Part shown: positions 1 through 9,021 of the stretch, piece by piece
Position numbering within the stretch: position 1 is the first letter of the stretch
How the letters are laid out: each line of letters opens with the position of its first letter
Assembly (NCBI GenBank): GCA_016711215.1
Contig: JADJTL010000003.1
Span: 248,001-312,000 of the forward strand
Reading direction: 5' to 3'
DNA: 64,000 bases
Source: Pseudomonadota bacterium
GTDB lineage: Bacteria; Myxococcota_A; Polyangia; GCA-2747355
Position numbers and translations under genes: made by a program
Notes under the pieces: generated by a model
Told to the model about the DNA's origin: nothing
What the model saw: the letters and a program-made list of their open reading frames with translations, nothing else
Database searches by the model: none

Positions 1-285
1 GGCATTGCAGCGTTGATCGTCGCGGCACCCCGTGCCCGCGCTCAAGCACTCGGCCGTGCAGCGCCCATCATCGCCACAGTAAAAGCCCGACGGGCAGGCC
101 GGCTTCGCGCTCGCGCAGGGCTGCCCACAAGCGATCGCCGGCGGCTGCTGCGAGCACGGGCCTGCCGCCAGCCCTCGAGCATCACTGCGGGCGTCGGCGT
201 GGTTTCGGCGCACGGTTCCGCCGCTGCAGGCGGCCATCGCGCCGAGGAGGACGAGCACGAGCAGCGAGGGGGCGGGCAGGCGCAT
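1..285 (-). CDS. Cysteine-rich lipoprotein, N-terminal part (cut by window edge)
   Basis: An open frame of 95 codons runs from an ATG at 283-285 to the left edge without a stop, so the C-terminus lies outside the window. A Shine-Dalgarno match (GGAGGA, complement of 291-296) sits five bases upstream of the ATG. The product begins with a hydrophobic signal and a lipobox-like GAMAAC (Cys about residue 20), so it is probably a lipoprotein. After a polar linker it becomes cysteine-rich, with motifs such as SGFYCGDDGRC, resembling the EGF-like modules common in myxobacterial surface lipoproteins. It is transcribed divergently from the GAF protein at 470. Function is unknown. Confidence 0.7.
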   Translation of the reverse strand, partial: MRLPAPSLLVLVLLGAMAACSGGTVRRNHADARSDARGLAAGPCSQQPPAIACGQPCASAKPACPSGFYCGDDGRCTAECLSAGTGCRDDQRCNA

Positions 286-350
286 GACGTTCCTCCATGA
301 GCTCCTAGTTTGTGCTCTGAGATACAGACCAGTCTAGCAGCTTTATTCCG

Positions 351-370
351 CCGCGACGCTCCGCGACGCT
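351..370. repeat. 10-bp perfect tandem duplication in a divergent intergenic region
   Basis: CCGCGACGCT is present twice head to tail (351-360 and 361-370), between the lipoprotein start at 285 and the GAF-protein start at 470. It could be a regulatory site or chance in GC-rich DNA. I see no clear promoter beside it. Confidence 0.5.
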
Positions 371-469
371 GCGGGACGATCGGCGGCGCTGGACCGTCCA
401 GCGATTCGGCGCCAAAGTGCGCCGGGCCGGCCAGCCCCGGCCGCCACGCGCCGCCCCGGAGTCCACGCG

Positions 470-1789
470 ATGTCGACGCCCGCGCTCGTTCCCACGATCC
501 ACCTGCGCGGTCAGGCCGCTCAGCTCGATCGCGTCTTCGACCTGGTGCGCTTCGTCACCAACCACCAGCCGCTCTCAGCCTGCCTCGACGAGCTGCCGCG
601 TCGCCTGGCCGAGGTCTTCAGCGCGGACGTCTGCTCGATCTACATCCTCGAGGGCGAAGACCTGGTGATGCGCGCCAACGTCGGCTTTCCCGCCGCGGCG
701 CTGGGCGAGGTGCGCCTGGCGATCGGTCAGGGCATCACCGGGGTCGCAGTCGAATGCATGCGACCGATCTCCGTCAACCTGGCCCCCCAGCATACGAGCT
801 ACCATCACGTCGACGGCCTTGAGGAGGAGCGCTTTCCGGTTTTCCTGGCGCTGCCGATTCTCGGCCCCCGTGGCCCCGTCGGCGCGCTCGTGCTGCAGCG
901 GCGCGCTCAGGCCGCCTTCGGCGACACGACGATCGAGCTGGCCGTGGCCCTGACGGCTCCGATCGCCGCCGTGCTCGAGCGCGCGCGTCTCGTCGACGCC
1001 CTGCGCGCGCAACATCGCGCGCTACCGCCGGGCCGGCGCCGCGTCACGCTCTCCGGTCGCACGGTGGTCCGCGGGCGGGCCTTTGGCCGCGCCTGGGCGC
1101 TGCGCCGACCGGAGCCCGCTCGTGCGCCGGGATCTAACCCGGTCGCGGCAAGCGAGAGCGCGGCCCTCGCGCTCGATCGCGCTGTAGCCCAACTCCGCCG
1201 GGCCCTCACCGCCGAAGGCGAGCGCGCCAGCAAGCGCGGGCTCGAGACGGCGGTCTTCGGTCCCCTGCACTCGATTCTCGACGATACCCGCCTGCGCGAA
1301 CGCATCCTCGCGGGCTGCGACGGCCGCAGCTCGCTCGCGCACGCCCTGCTCACCGCGGGCAGCGAGGCCGCGCGGGCCGCCACGCGCGCGGGCGAAGACT
1401 TCGCGCTCGAGCGTGCCCACACCATCAATGACCTTTGCGAGACCTTGGTGGCGCTGGTCAGCGACGCCTCGCTGACCGAGACGCCCCCCGGGGCGGTCCT
1501 CGTCGGCGACCGGCTGACGATCTACGATCTGCTCATTTCTGGCCGCCGTCAGCCCAGCGCGCTGGTGCTCGGCGACGCAGTCCAGGAGGCCACTACCGCG
1601 ACGCTGGCGCAACTGATCGGCGTGCCGACCGTCACCGGCGTCAACGACCTCTTCCGCTGGATCAGCGATGGCGAGACGCTGCTGGTCGACGCCGACCACG
1701 GCCTGGTGCGCGTCAGCCCGACGCGCCTCGACATCGCTGCCGTGCGCCAGCAGCGGCGCCAGGACGGCCTGGGGCGCCGACCCGCCTGA
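470..1789 (+). CDS. GAF domain / PTS enzyme I-like protein (PtsP-like, catalytic His missing)
   Basis: 439 residues. Residues about 20-165 form a GAF domain. About 185-330 resembles the N-terminal HPr-binding helical region of enzyme I, and about 335-425 the swivelling phosphohistidine domain (PPGAVLVGD near 338, then VPTVTGV and LLVDADHGLV). In real enzyme I and PtsP this domain carries GGxxSHxA with the phosphorylated His. Here the matching stretch near 367-380 reads GDAVQEATTATLAQ with no His, and the C-terminal PEP-binding TIM barrel is absent. Phosphotransfer is therefore unlikely and a sensory or scaffolding role more likely. The start ATG follows GGAG about ten bases upstream. It converges with the glycosyltransferase gene, leaving 15 bases between the stops. 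Confidence 0.8.
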   Translation: MSTPALVPTIHLRGQAAQLDRVFDLVRFVTNHQPLSACLDELPRRLAEVFSADVCSIYILEGEDLVMRANVGFPAAALGEVRLAIGQGITGVAVECMRPISVNLAPQHTSYHHVDGLEEERFPVFLALPILGPRGPVGALVLQRRAQAAFGDTTIELAVALTAPIAAVLERARLVDALRAQHRALPPGRRRVTLSGRTVVRGRAFGRAWALRRPEPARAPGSNPVAASESAALALDRAVAQLRRALTAEGERASKRGLETAVFGPLHSILDDTRLRERILAGCDGRSSLAHALLTAGSEAARAATRAGEDFALERAHTINDLCETLVALVSDASLTETPPGAVLVGDRLTIYDLLISGRRQPSALVLGDAVQEATTATLAQLIGVPTVTGVNDLFRWISDGETLLVDADHGLVRVSPTRLDIAAVRQQRRQDGLGRRPA

Positions 1790-1804
1790 AGGGCCTGCTC
1801 GGTG

Positions 1805-3007
1805 CTAGCCGGGCGCCGCCAGAGACCGGCCCGCGCCGCGCGCGTCCTCGACGACCCGCTGCAAGGTGCCGACGAGGATCCGCATCACCTCCGCCTCGCC
1901 GAACTGGCGCTGAATGCGACGTCGTCCGGCAGCGCCCATCCGCTGCCGCAGCGCGGCATCACCGAGCAGCGTCCCGAGGTGCGCGGCAAAGCCCTCGACG
2001 TCGTCGGGATCGACGAGGAAACCCTCGACGCCGTGGTCGACCGCCTCGGGGATGCCTCCAACGTTGGTCGCCACCAGCGGGCGCTCCATCGCCATCGCCT
2101 CGAGCAGCGCGTTGGGCGAGGCCTCGATCGAGCGCTCTCTGGAGCTCAGCACCACGACGTCACAGCTCGCGTAGAACGCCTCGACGTCCACCACGTGACC
2201 GAGGAAGGTGACCTGCTGCGCGAGACCGCGCGCTGCGAACCAGCGCTCATAGTGCGCGCGCCAGCCGTAGTCGCCGGCGATCAGCAGGCGCAGGCCCGGC
2301 ACAGCTTCGCGCAGCCGGCCAACGACCTCAGCAAGGAACTCGAGGCCCTTGTCTGGCGCCGGGCGGGCGGCCAGGCCGACCACCGGCACGTCCGGCCCCA
2401 GCCCCAGGGCGCTGCGAAAGCGCGGCTCGACCCGCGCGCGGTCGAAGCGCGCGCAGTCGACCGCGTTGGGCAGGATCGCCCCTTCGACGCCGATCAATGG
2501 GGCCACGATGCGGTGCGCCGCTTCACAGTTGCTGAGCATCGCCGTCGGACGACCCCCGAGCAGCAGCGGCGAGAGCCGCGCGCCCAGCTTGGCGATCGGA
2601 TGAAAGGGCCGACTGCCCTGTCGCACCACCAGCGGCAGCGCGAGGCGGCGGGCCGCGCGAGCCGAGACGATCCAGCCGATCGTGCGCGCCGCGAAGATGG
2701 CGTCGACACCGCCGGTTCGCGCCAGCTCGACCAGGCGCCGCGCGGCGCGCCTTGCCGTGCTGAAGTAGCGCGCGCAGTAGCGAACGTTGCCCCAGAGGGA
2801 GAGCTGGCTGTGGGTTTCCTCGGGCACATCATCGAGATAAACGTAGTCGCGAACCCCAGCCTCCTCGAGCGCACGGCACATCGGCTTGCCGGGTCCGACG
2901 ACCGGCAGCACCTCGACGCCGTAGTCGGGCAGCCGGCGGATGTGGAGCAGTGCCTGCCGCTCGGCGCCGCCAAAGGCCTGCGTCGGCAAGACGTACATCA
3001 CGCGCAT
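1805..3007 (-). CDS. GT4-family glycosyltransferase
   Basis: 400 residues, a GT-B glycosyltransferase of family 4 (group 1), which transfers a sugar from an activated donor to a lipid-linked or polysaccharide acceptor at the cytoplasmic face. The N-terminal acceptor domain has the family start MRVMYVLPTQAFGGAERQ. The C-terminal donor domain has VVGLAARPAPDKGLEFL, the E-x7-E motif SIEASPNALLEAMAM that contacts the donor nucleotide-sugar, and VGGIPEAVDHGVEG. There is no membrane segment. Donor and acceptor cannot be told from sequence, and no polysaccharide cluster flanks it. The ATG start matches the normal N-terminus. Confidence 0.92.
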   Translation of the reverse strand: MRVMYVLPTQAFGGAERQALLHIRRLPDYGVEVLPVVGPGKPMCRALEEAGVRDYVYLDDVPEETHSQLSLWGNVRYCARYFSTARRAARRLVELARTGGVDAIFAARTIGWIVSARAARRLALPLVVRQGSRPFHPIAKLGARLSPLLLGGRPTAMLSNCEAAHRIVAPLIGVEGAILPNAVDCARFDRARVEPRFRSALGLGPDVPVVGLAARPAPDKGLEFLAEVVGRLREAVPGLRLLIAGDYGWRAHYERWFAARGLAQQVTFLGHVVDVEAFYASCDVVVLSSRERSIEASPNALLEAMAMERPLVATNVGGIPEAVDHGVEGFLVDPDDVEGFAAHLGTLLGDAALRQRMGAAGRRRIQRQFGEAEVMRILVGTLQRVVEDARGAGRSLAAPG

Positions 3008-3216
3008 CGAAGACTCCCTTGGCGGTCGCCTCCCCGCCTCCGGAGGGCCCCGCAGCCGCGCTGTTGTACGTGCAGCGCCCCTCCGCCGTCCAGCCCCGGC
3101 GCTGCGGCCGCGGCGCTGCGGCCGACTGCTTCCGCCGACGCCCCAAGGCCCTCCCCCAAGCTCATCCCCCGAAGCCGTGACACCCTTGCAAAGACACCCT
3201 GGTGCAGACGGGTGCG

Positions 3217-3244
3217 GTGACGGGTGTTAGGGGTCCACTATAAA
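3217..3244 (+). promoter_or_regulatory. Putative sigma70-type promoter upstream of the rhomboid-like gene
   Basis: GTGACG (3217-3222) and TATAAA (3239-3244) are separated by 16 bases, about 65 bases before the ATG at 3312. A perfect 10-bp palindrome CCCTATAGGG (3253-3262) lies just downstream, where a repressor could bind. The 304-bp gap 3008-3311 contains this and short GGGTG-rich repeats and nothing else I can support. Confidence 0.4.
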
Positions 3245-3311
3245 AGGGTGCGCCCTATAGGGGTGCGAGACGGGTTGCCCGGCGGCTGGCGGCTCGCTAC
3301 GCTGGCCGCCG

Positions 3312-4013
3312 ATGCGTCAAGTCTGGATCAACGCCGACACCAAGCTGCTGCGCCTCGGCGGGCGTCCGCCGCGCACCACCCTCGCCCTGCTCGGCCTCCA
3401 GGCGGCGATCTTTCTGCTCTATGTCTTTGCCGATGGACCGGCCTGGGTCCGGCGGCACCTCGCCCTCAGCGCAGCGGGCGTCTTCGGCCGCCACGAGCTG
3501 TGGCAGCCGATCACCGCGCTGGTGTTACATCTCGACGCTCGCACGCTGCTGGTCGACCTTGCCGTGCTCTGGCTGCTGGGCGCCGCGCTCGAACGCGCCT
3601 GGGGCGGCGGGCGATTCCGGGTCTTTTACCTGGCCAGCGGCACCGGTGGGCTAGCAGCCGCCGCCCTGGTCGGGCTGAGCCGTCCCTCCACGCTGGTCTG
3701 CGGGGCGACGGGGGCCACGCTCGCGATCCTGCTCGCCAGTGCTGTCGTCTACGCGGAGCACCTCTTGCTCTGGGGCCAGGCCACGCTCGGACTGCGCGTG
3801 CGCCCCGCGGCGTCGATCGTCGGCGGGGCCCTGCTGCTGCTGGCCCTGCTCGACCGCGCCTGGCTCGACCTCAGCGCCGCGCTGGCCGGCGCCGCGATCG
3901 GCGCCTGCTTCCTTCAGCCCTTCAAGCGCTGGGGACCCCGACACCGACTCCGTAGCGTCGGCAGCCCGAAGCCGCGGCCACCCCGCGGCCCCAATCGCCA
4001 TGGGCCCAACTGA
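3312..4013 (+). CDS. Rhomboid-fold membrane protein, predicted catalytically inactive
   Basis: 233 residues with about six hydrophobic helices and a basic proline-rich tail. The layout matches the rhomboid core: a WQPITALVLH segment near residue 65-75, a helix ending LERAWGGGRF, and a helix with a GATG element where active enzymes have GxSG. The catalytic Ser is replaced by Thr (CGATGAT, about 130-136). The second His and the Asn of the H-x4-H-x3-N motif are replaced (VLHLDARTLLVD), and the last helix (LDLSAALAG) lacks the catalytic His. It is best read as a pseudoprotease that might bind membrane helices without cutting them. An intact rhomboid is encoded at 54810. Confidence 0.7.
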   Translation: MRQVWINADTKLLRLGGRPPRTTLALLGLQAAIFLLYVFADGPAWVRRHLALSAAGVFGRHELWQPITALVLHLDARTLLVDLAVLWLLGAALERAWGGGRFRVFYLASGTGGLAAAALVGLSRPSTLVCGATGATLAILLASAVVYAEHLLLWGQATLGLRVRPAASIVGGALLLLALLDRAWLDLSAALAGAAIGACFLQPFKRWGPRHRLRSVGSPKPRPPRGPNRHGPN

Positions 4014-4070
4014 CCTCGGAAGGAATCACCGAGGCGCGCCCCTCGCTCGGCGCACCGAGGCCCGTCCCCG

Positions 4071-4103
4071 CACCGAGGGAATTGTGTTGCACCGAGGGAA
4101 TTG
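4071..4103. repeat. 14-bp direct repeat upstream of nifJ
   Basis: CACCGAGGGAATTG occurs at 4071-4084 and 4090-4103 (19-bp period), with a shorter partial copy (CACCGAGG) near 4053. It lies about 200 bases before the nifJ start, the right place for an activator or repressor site. The rest of the gap 4014-4303 shows no supported gene. Confidence 0.7.
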
Positions 4104-4303
4104 CTGACAGGTCGCCAGCGAAACAGTAGACTTCGCCGCGTTTGCCGATGCCCAGTCGTCGTCCGGTCGACGCCAGCGTTTGGCTTGATCAGCGCGACGC
4201 CCAGGACCCGCTGGCCGGTCACCCGGCACGGCGTGCGTCGGGCGTCGCGCCGCGCGACGCCGGCGCTCGTTCGCTCTCTGCAAGCGTGGAGGATACAAAG
4301 CTC

Positions 4304-7300
4304 ATGGGCTCAGACACCGCCGCAACCATGGTCACCCTGGACGGCAACGAAGCCGCCGCGCGCATCGCCTACCTGACCAATGAGGTCATCGCGATCTACC
4401 CGATCACCCCGGCCTCGGCGATGGGTGAGTTCGCCGATGCCTGGGCCGCCGAGGGCGATCCCAACCTCTGGGGCACGACCCCAACGGTCATCGAGATGCA
4501 GAGCGAGGCTGGCGCGGCCGGCGCGGTCCACGGCGCGCTGCAGGCCGGCGCGCTGACGACGACCTTCACGGCGTCGCAGGGCCTGCTGCTGATGATCCCG
4601 AACATGTTCAAGATCGCCGGCGAGCTGACGCCGACCGTCTTTCATATCGCCGCGCGGACCCTCGCCACGCATGCGCTCTCGATCTTCGGCGACCATAGCG
4701 ACGTGATGTCGACGCGGAGCACCGGCTGGGCGATGTTATGTGCCAACTCCGTGCAGGAGGCGCAGGACATGGCGCTGATCGCGCAGCGTTCCACGTTGCG
4801 CGCCCGCCTGCCCTTCCTCCACTTCTTCGACGGCTTCCGCACCTCACACGAGGTCAACAAGATCGTCTCGCTGCCCGTCGAGGACGTGCGCGCCTTGCTC
4901 GACGACGAGCTGGTGCAGGCGCACCGCGCGCGGGCCCTCAGCCCCGACCGGCCGGTTCTGCGCGGCTCGGCGCAGAACCCCGATGTCTTCTTCCAGGCCC
5001 GCGAGGCCTGCAACCCCTATTACGCCGCGGTCCCGGGCATTGTCCGCGACGCCCTCGACGCCTTTGCCGCGCGCACCGGCCGCCGCTACGACCTCTTCGA
5101 GTACCACGGCGCCAGCGATGCTGAGCGCGTGATCGTCCTGATGGGCTCGGGTGTCGGGGCCGTTCACGAGGCGGTCGACGCGCTGCAGCAGCAGGGCAGC
5201 AAGGTCGGCGTGGTGGCCGTGCGGCTCTATCGCCCCTTCGACGCCGAGGCCTTCGTCGCGGCGCTGCCCGCGAGCGTACAGAGCGTCGCCGTGCTCGATC
5301 GCACCAAGGAGCCGGGCGCCCTCGGCGAGCCGCTCTACCAGGACGTGCTGGCAGCTCTGCACGAGGCCTGGAGCACGGGCCCCGGCGCCAGCCGGCCGCT
5401 GCCGCGGGTGATCGGCGGGCGCTACGGGCTCTCCTCGAAGGAGTTTACGCCGGCGATGGTCAAGGCGGTCTTCGACCACCTCGCCGAGCCCAAGCCGAAG
5501 CGGCACTTCACGATCGGCATCGTCGACGATGTGAGCCACACCAGCCTGCGCTGGGACGCCGACTTCGACACCGAGGGCAAGGACACGACGCGCGGGGTCT
5601 TCTTTGGTCTCGGCAGCGACGGCACCGTCAGCGCCGTCAAGAACACCGTCAAGATCGTCGGCGAGAACACGCCGCTGCACGCGCAGGGCTACTTCGTCTA
5701 CGACTCGAAGAAGTCGGGGTCGATCACCGTCTCGCACCTGCGCATCAGCCCGCGGCCGATTCACTCGACCTATCTGATCCAGCGCGCCAACTTCGTCGCT
5801 TGCCACCAGTTCAGCTTCCTCGAGCGACTCGACGTGCTGAGCTACGCGGAGCCTGGCGCCACCTTCCTCCTCAACAGCCCCTACGCTGCTGCGGAGGTCT
5901 GGGAGAAGCTGCCGCAGGAGACGCAGCAGCAGATCATCGACAAAGCGCTGACCTTCTACGTCATCGACGCCGACAAGGTGGCGCAGGAGGCCGGGCTGCC
6001 TGGTCGCATCAACACGGTGATGCAAACCTGCTTCTTCGGCCTCTCGAAGATGCTGCCGCGCGACGAGGCGATCGCTCAGATCAAGGACGCGATCACCAAG
6101 ACCTACAACAAGCGCGGCGACGCCGTGCTGCGCCGCAACTACGCGGCGGTCGACGCCAGCCTGGAGGGTATCGCGCGGGTCACCGTACCGGCGCGGGCGA
6201 GCAGCGCGCTGCGCCGCCACGACTTCGCCGCCCTCGACGGCACGACCGACTTCTTCAAGCGCGTGACCGCGTTGATTCTCAGCGGCCAAGGCGACTTGCT
6301 GCCGGTCAGCGCGCTCCCGCCTGACGGCACCTTCCCCGTCGGCTCGGCGATCTGGGAGAAGCGCAGCATCGCCACGGAGATCCCGATCTGGGACGACACG
6401 ATCTGCACGCAGTGCGGCCTGTGTGCGATCGTTTGCCCGCATGCCGCGATTCGCATGAAGACCTTCACGCCGGCCGCCGCCGCCAGCGCCCCCGCGGGCT
6501 TCGTCACGCGGCCCTGGGGCGGCAAAGAACAGCCCGCTGGCACCTTGATGCGGATTCAGGTGGCGCCAGAGGACTGCACCGGCTGCGCTGTCTGCGTCGA
6601 CGTTTGCCCGGCTCGCAGCAAGGAGGTCGCCAAGCATAAGGCGATCAACATGCAGCTCAAGGACCCGCACCTCGAGCGCGAGCGCGCCAATTTCGCCTTC
6701 TTCGCCGCGCTGCCGGAGATCGACCGTCAGTCGGTCGCGACCGACGGGGTCAAGGGCTCCCAGCTCCTCGAGCCGCTCTTCCAGTTCTCGGGCGCCTGCG
6801 CCGGGTGCGGCGAGACGCCCTACCTCAAGCTGCTCAGCCAGCTCTTCGGCGATCGGATGGTCGTCGCCAACGCGACCGGCTGCTCGTCGATCTACGGCGG
6901 CAACCTGCCGACGACGCCCTGGTCGGCCAACCGCGACGGCCGCGGACCGGCCTGGGCCAACTCGCTCTTCGAGGACAACGCGGAGTTCGGACTCGGGATG
7001 CGCTTGGCGCTCGATCAACAGCGCACGCTGGCGCGACAGCTGCTGGCCGAGCTCGCCGACGAGCTGCGGCCGACGCTCAGCCCGGCGAGCTACGAGGCGC
7101 TGCTGCAAGAGCATCCGCGCAGCGAGGCGGGCTACGCCGAGCAGCGGCAGCGCGTCGCCGAGCTCACGCGCGCGCTGGAGACGCTCGGCGGACGCCCAGC
7201 CGCGCGGCAACTGACGAGCGTCGTCGACGCGCTGGTCGAGCGCAGCCTCTGGATCATCGGTGGGGACGGCTGGGCCTATGACATCGGCTTCGGCGGCCTC

Positions 7301-7903
7301 GACCATGTGATGGCCTCGGGACGCAACGTCAACATCCTGGTGCTCGACACCGAGGTCTATTCCAACACCGGAGGTCAGGCCTCGAAGGCCACGCCGCGTG
7401 GTGCGGTCGCCAAGTTTGCCGCCAGCGGCAAGGCCAGCGGCAAGAAGGACCTCGGCATGATCGCGATGGCCTACGGCAACGTCTACGTCGCGCAGATCGC
7501 GCTGGGAGCGCAGCCCCGGCAGACCATCCGCGCGTTGGTCGAGGCCGAGGCCTATCCGGGCCCCTCCTTGGTCATCGCCTACAGCACCTGTATTGCGCAC
7601 GGCATCGATATGACCACCTCGATGACGCACCAGAAGGACGCGGTCAAGAGCGGGTATTGGCCGCTCTATCGCTTCTCGCCGCAGAGCGGCGCGACCCCCG
7701 ACGGAAAGCCCTTCGTGCTCGACAGCCGTAAGCCGGCGATGCCGCTCAAGGACTTCGTGATGTCCGAGGCGCGCTTCGCGATGCTGGCGAAGGCCAAGCC
7801 AGAGCACGCCCAGCAGCTGCTGGCGCTGGCCCAAGAGGACGTCAACGAACGCTGGCGCCTCTACGAGCAGCTCGCCGGTGTCGAGCGCAACGTGCCGCAA
7901 TAG
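4304..7903 (+). CDS. nifJ: Pyruvate:ferredoxin (flavodoxin) oxidoreductase
   Basis: 1199 residues, the full length of single-chain NifJ/PFOR, which converts pyruvate and CoA to acetyl-CoA, CO2 and reduced ferredoxin using TPP and three [4Fe-4S] clusters. Visible motifs are the N-terminal pyruvate domain (YPITPASAMGE), two ferredoxin motifs CTQCGLCAIVCP (about 700) and CTGCAVCVDVCP (about 758), the proximal-cluster cysteines CAGCGETPY and ATGCSSIYGG, and the TPP site GDGWAYDIGFGGLDH with NTGGQASK. The ATG at 4304 is chosen over an upstream in-frame ATG because GGAGGA (4288-4293) precedes it and the protein then begins at the conserved domain. It is followed after 32 bases by a DHOD-like gene, probably in one operon. 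Confidence 0.97.
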   Translation: MGSDTAATMVTLDGNEAAARIAYLTNEVIAIYPITPASAMGEFADAWAAEGDPNLWGTTPTVIEMQSEAGAAGAVHGALQAGALTTTFTASQGLLLMIPNMFKIAGELTPTVFHIAARTLATHALSIFGDHSDVMSTRSTGWAMLCANSVQEAQDMALIAQRSTLRARLPFLHFFDGFRTSHEVNKIVSLPVEDVRALLDDELVQAHRARALSPDRPVLRGSAQNPDVFFQAREACNPYYAAVPGIVRDALDAFAARTGRRYDLFEYHGASDAERVIVLMGSGVGAVHEAVDALQQQGSKVGVVAVRLYRPFDAEAFVAALPASVQSVAVLDRTKEPGALGEPLYQDVLAALHEAWSTGPGASRPLPRVIGGRYGLSSKEFTPAMVKAVFDHLAEPKPKRHFTIGIVDDVSHTSLRWDADFDTEGKDTTRGVFFGLGSDGTVSAVKNTVKIVGENTPLHAQGYFVYDSKKSGSITVSHLRISPRPIHSTYLIQRANFVACHQFSFLERLDVLSYAEPGATFLLNSPYAAAEVWEKLPQETQQQIIDKALTFYVIDADKVAQEAGLPGRINTVMQTCFFGLSKMLPRDEAIAQIKDAITKTYNKRGDAVLRRNYAAVDASLEGIARVTVPARASSALRRHDFAALDGTTDFFKRVTALILSGQGDLLPVSALPPDGTFPVGSAIWEKRSIATEIPIWDDTICTQCGLCAIVCPHAAIRMKTFTPAAAASAPAGFVTRPWGGKEQPAGTLMRIQVAPEDCTGCAVCVDVCPARSKEVAKHKAINMQLKDPHLERERANFAFFAALPEIDRQSVATDGVKGSQLLEPLFQFSGACAGCGETPYLKLLSQLFGDRMVVANATGCSSIYGGNLPTTPWSANRDGRGPAWANSLFEDNAEFGLGMRLALDQQRTLARQLLAELADELRPTLSPASYEALLQEHPRSEAGYAEQRQRVAELTRALETLGGRPAARQLTSVVDALVERSLWIIGGDGWAYDIGFGGLDHVMASGRNVNILVLDTEVYSNTGGQASKATPRGAVAKFAASGKASGKKDLGMIAMAYGNVYVAQIALGAQPRQTIRALVEAEAYPGPSLVIAYSTCIAHGIDMTTSMTHQKDAVKSGYWPLYRFSPQSGATPDGKPFVLDSRKPAMPLKDFVMSEARFAMLAKAKPEHAQQLLALAQEDVNERWRLYEQLAGVERNVPQ

Positions 7904-7935
7904 CGACTGCGAGAGAGACTGCGAGGAAACCAGCC

Positions 7936-8943
7936 ATGACGACCATTGACCTGAGCACCCGTTACCTCGGGCTCGAGCTCAAGAATCCGCTCGTCGCCGG
8001 GGCCTCGCCCCTGACGGGCCACATCACGCAGCTCAAGGCGCTCGAGCGAGCCGGCGTGGCCGCGGTCGTGCTGCCCTCCCTCTTCGAGGAGCAGATCGAC
8101 CACGACGAGCTGGAGCTGGCGCGCCTGCGCGACTTCGGCGCCGATGGCTCGGCCGAGGCCGCGAACTACTTTCCAGAGCTGACGAGCTATCGCACCGGGC
8201 CGGACGCCTACCTAGCGCATCTCGAGGAGGCGAAGCGGGAGCTGTCGATCCCGGTGATCGGCAGCCTCAACGGCGTCTCCAGCGGCGGTTGGGTGCGCTA
8301 CGCCAAGCTCTTCGAAGAGGCCGGCGCCGACGCGGTGGAGCTCAACATCTACTACATGGTCGCCGACCCCCTGCTCGGCGCCGAGGCCGTCGAGCAGCGC
8401 TACCTCGAGCTCGTGCAGCAGGTCCGGGCGGCGATCAGCATTCCCTTGGCGGTGAAGATCGGCCCCTATTTCACCGCGCTGGCGCAGATGGCCCAGCGAC
8501 TGCGTGAAGCGGGGGCCGACGGCCTGGTGCTCTTCAACCGCTTCATGCAGCCGGATATCGACCTGGAGTCGCTGGAGGTCCGTCCCGGCGTTGAGCTCAG
8601 CACCTCGGCCGAGTTGCTCCTGCCCTTGCGCTGGATCGCAATCCTCAAGGGACGCGTCGCGCTCTCGCTTGCAGCCACGACCGGCGTGCACACGGCCAAC
8701 GACGTGATCAAGCTGCTGCTCGCCGGCGCCGACGTCACGATGCTGGCCTCTGCGCTGCTGCGAAACGGCCCAGCCTACCCGCGGAAGCTGCTCGAGGCGC
8801 TGCAGAGCTGGCTCGAGCAGCATGAGTACACCTCGGTCGAGCAACTCAAGGGTTCGATGAGTCAGCTGCACTGTCCGGACCCCACCCAGTTCGAGCGCGC
8901 GAACTACATGAAAGCGCTCCTGAGCTACAGCTCGACCTTCTGA
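7936..8943 (+). CDS. Dihydroorotate dehydrogenase-like flavoprotein
   Basis: 335 residues, an FMN-binding TIM-barrel protein of the class 1 DHOD/PreA superfamily. Motifs include LGLELKNPLVAGASPLT at the N-terminus, IPVIGSLNG, ADAVELNIYY, IPLAVKIGPYF and the phosphate-binding end LSLAATTGVHTANDVIKLLLAGADV. It is not a typical pyrimidine PyrD. Proteins of this subgroup often sit beside nifJ, and here it follows nifJ with GAGGAAAC ahead of its ATG. Co-transcription suggests a redox reaction linked to ferredoxin or pyruvate metabolism. The substrate is unknown. Confidence 0.88.
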   Translation: MTTIDLSTRYLGLELKNPLVAGASPLTGHITQLKALERAGVAAVVLPSLFEEQIDHDELELARLRDFGADGSAEAANYFPELTSYRTGPDAYLAHLEEAKRELSIPVIGSLNGVSSGGWVRYAKLFEEAGADAVELNIYYMVADPLLGAEAVEQRYLELVQQVRAAISIPLAVKIGPYFTALAQMAQRLREAGADGLVLFNRFMQPDIDLESLEVRPGVELSTSAELLLPLRWIAILKGRVALSLAATTGVHTANDVIKLLLAGADVTMLASALLRNGPAYPRKLLEALQSWLEQHEYTSVEQLKGSMSQLHCPDPTQFERANYMKALLSYSSTF

Positions 8944-9021
8944 GCGTCGCGCCCCGAACCAGGGAGCGCTTGCCCGGGCCGCGCGTTGGCCTTGGCACTG
9001 GCCAGGGCTGTCGCCGGCAGC

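Noticed and set aside
1802..3220. 472-codon plus-strand frame opposite the GT4 gene
   Set aside because: Glycosyltransferase motifs are on the minus strand; the plus frame has none.
4844..7900. 1018-codon open frame antisense to nifJ
   Set aside because: It mirrors the high-GC third-position bias of nifJ on the other strand, has no domain and no ribosome site. It is a shadow frame.
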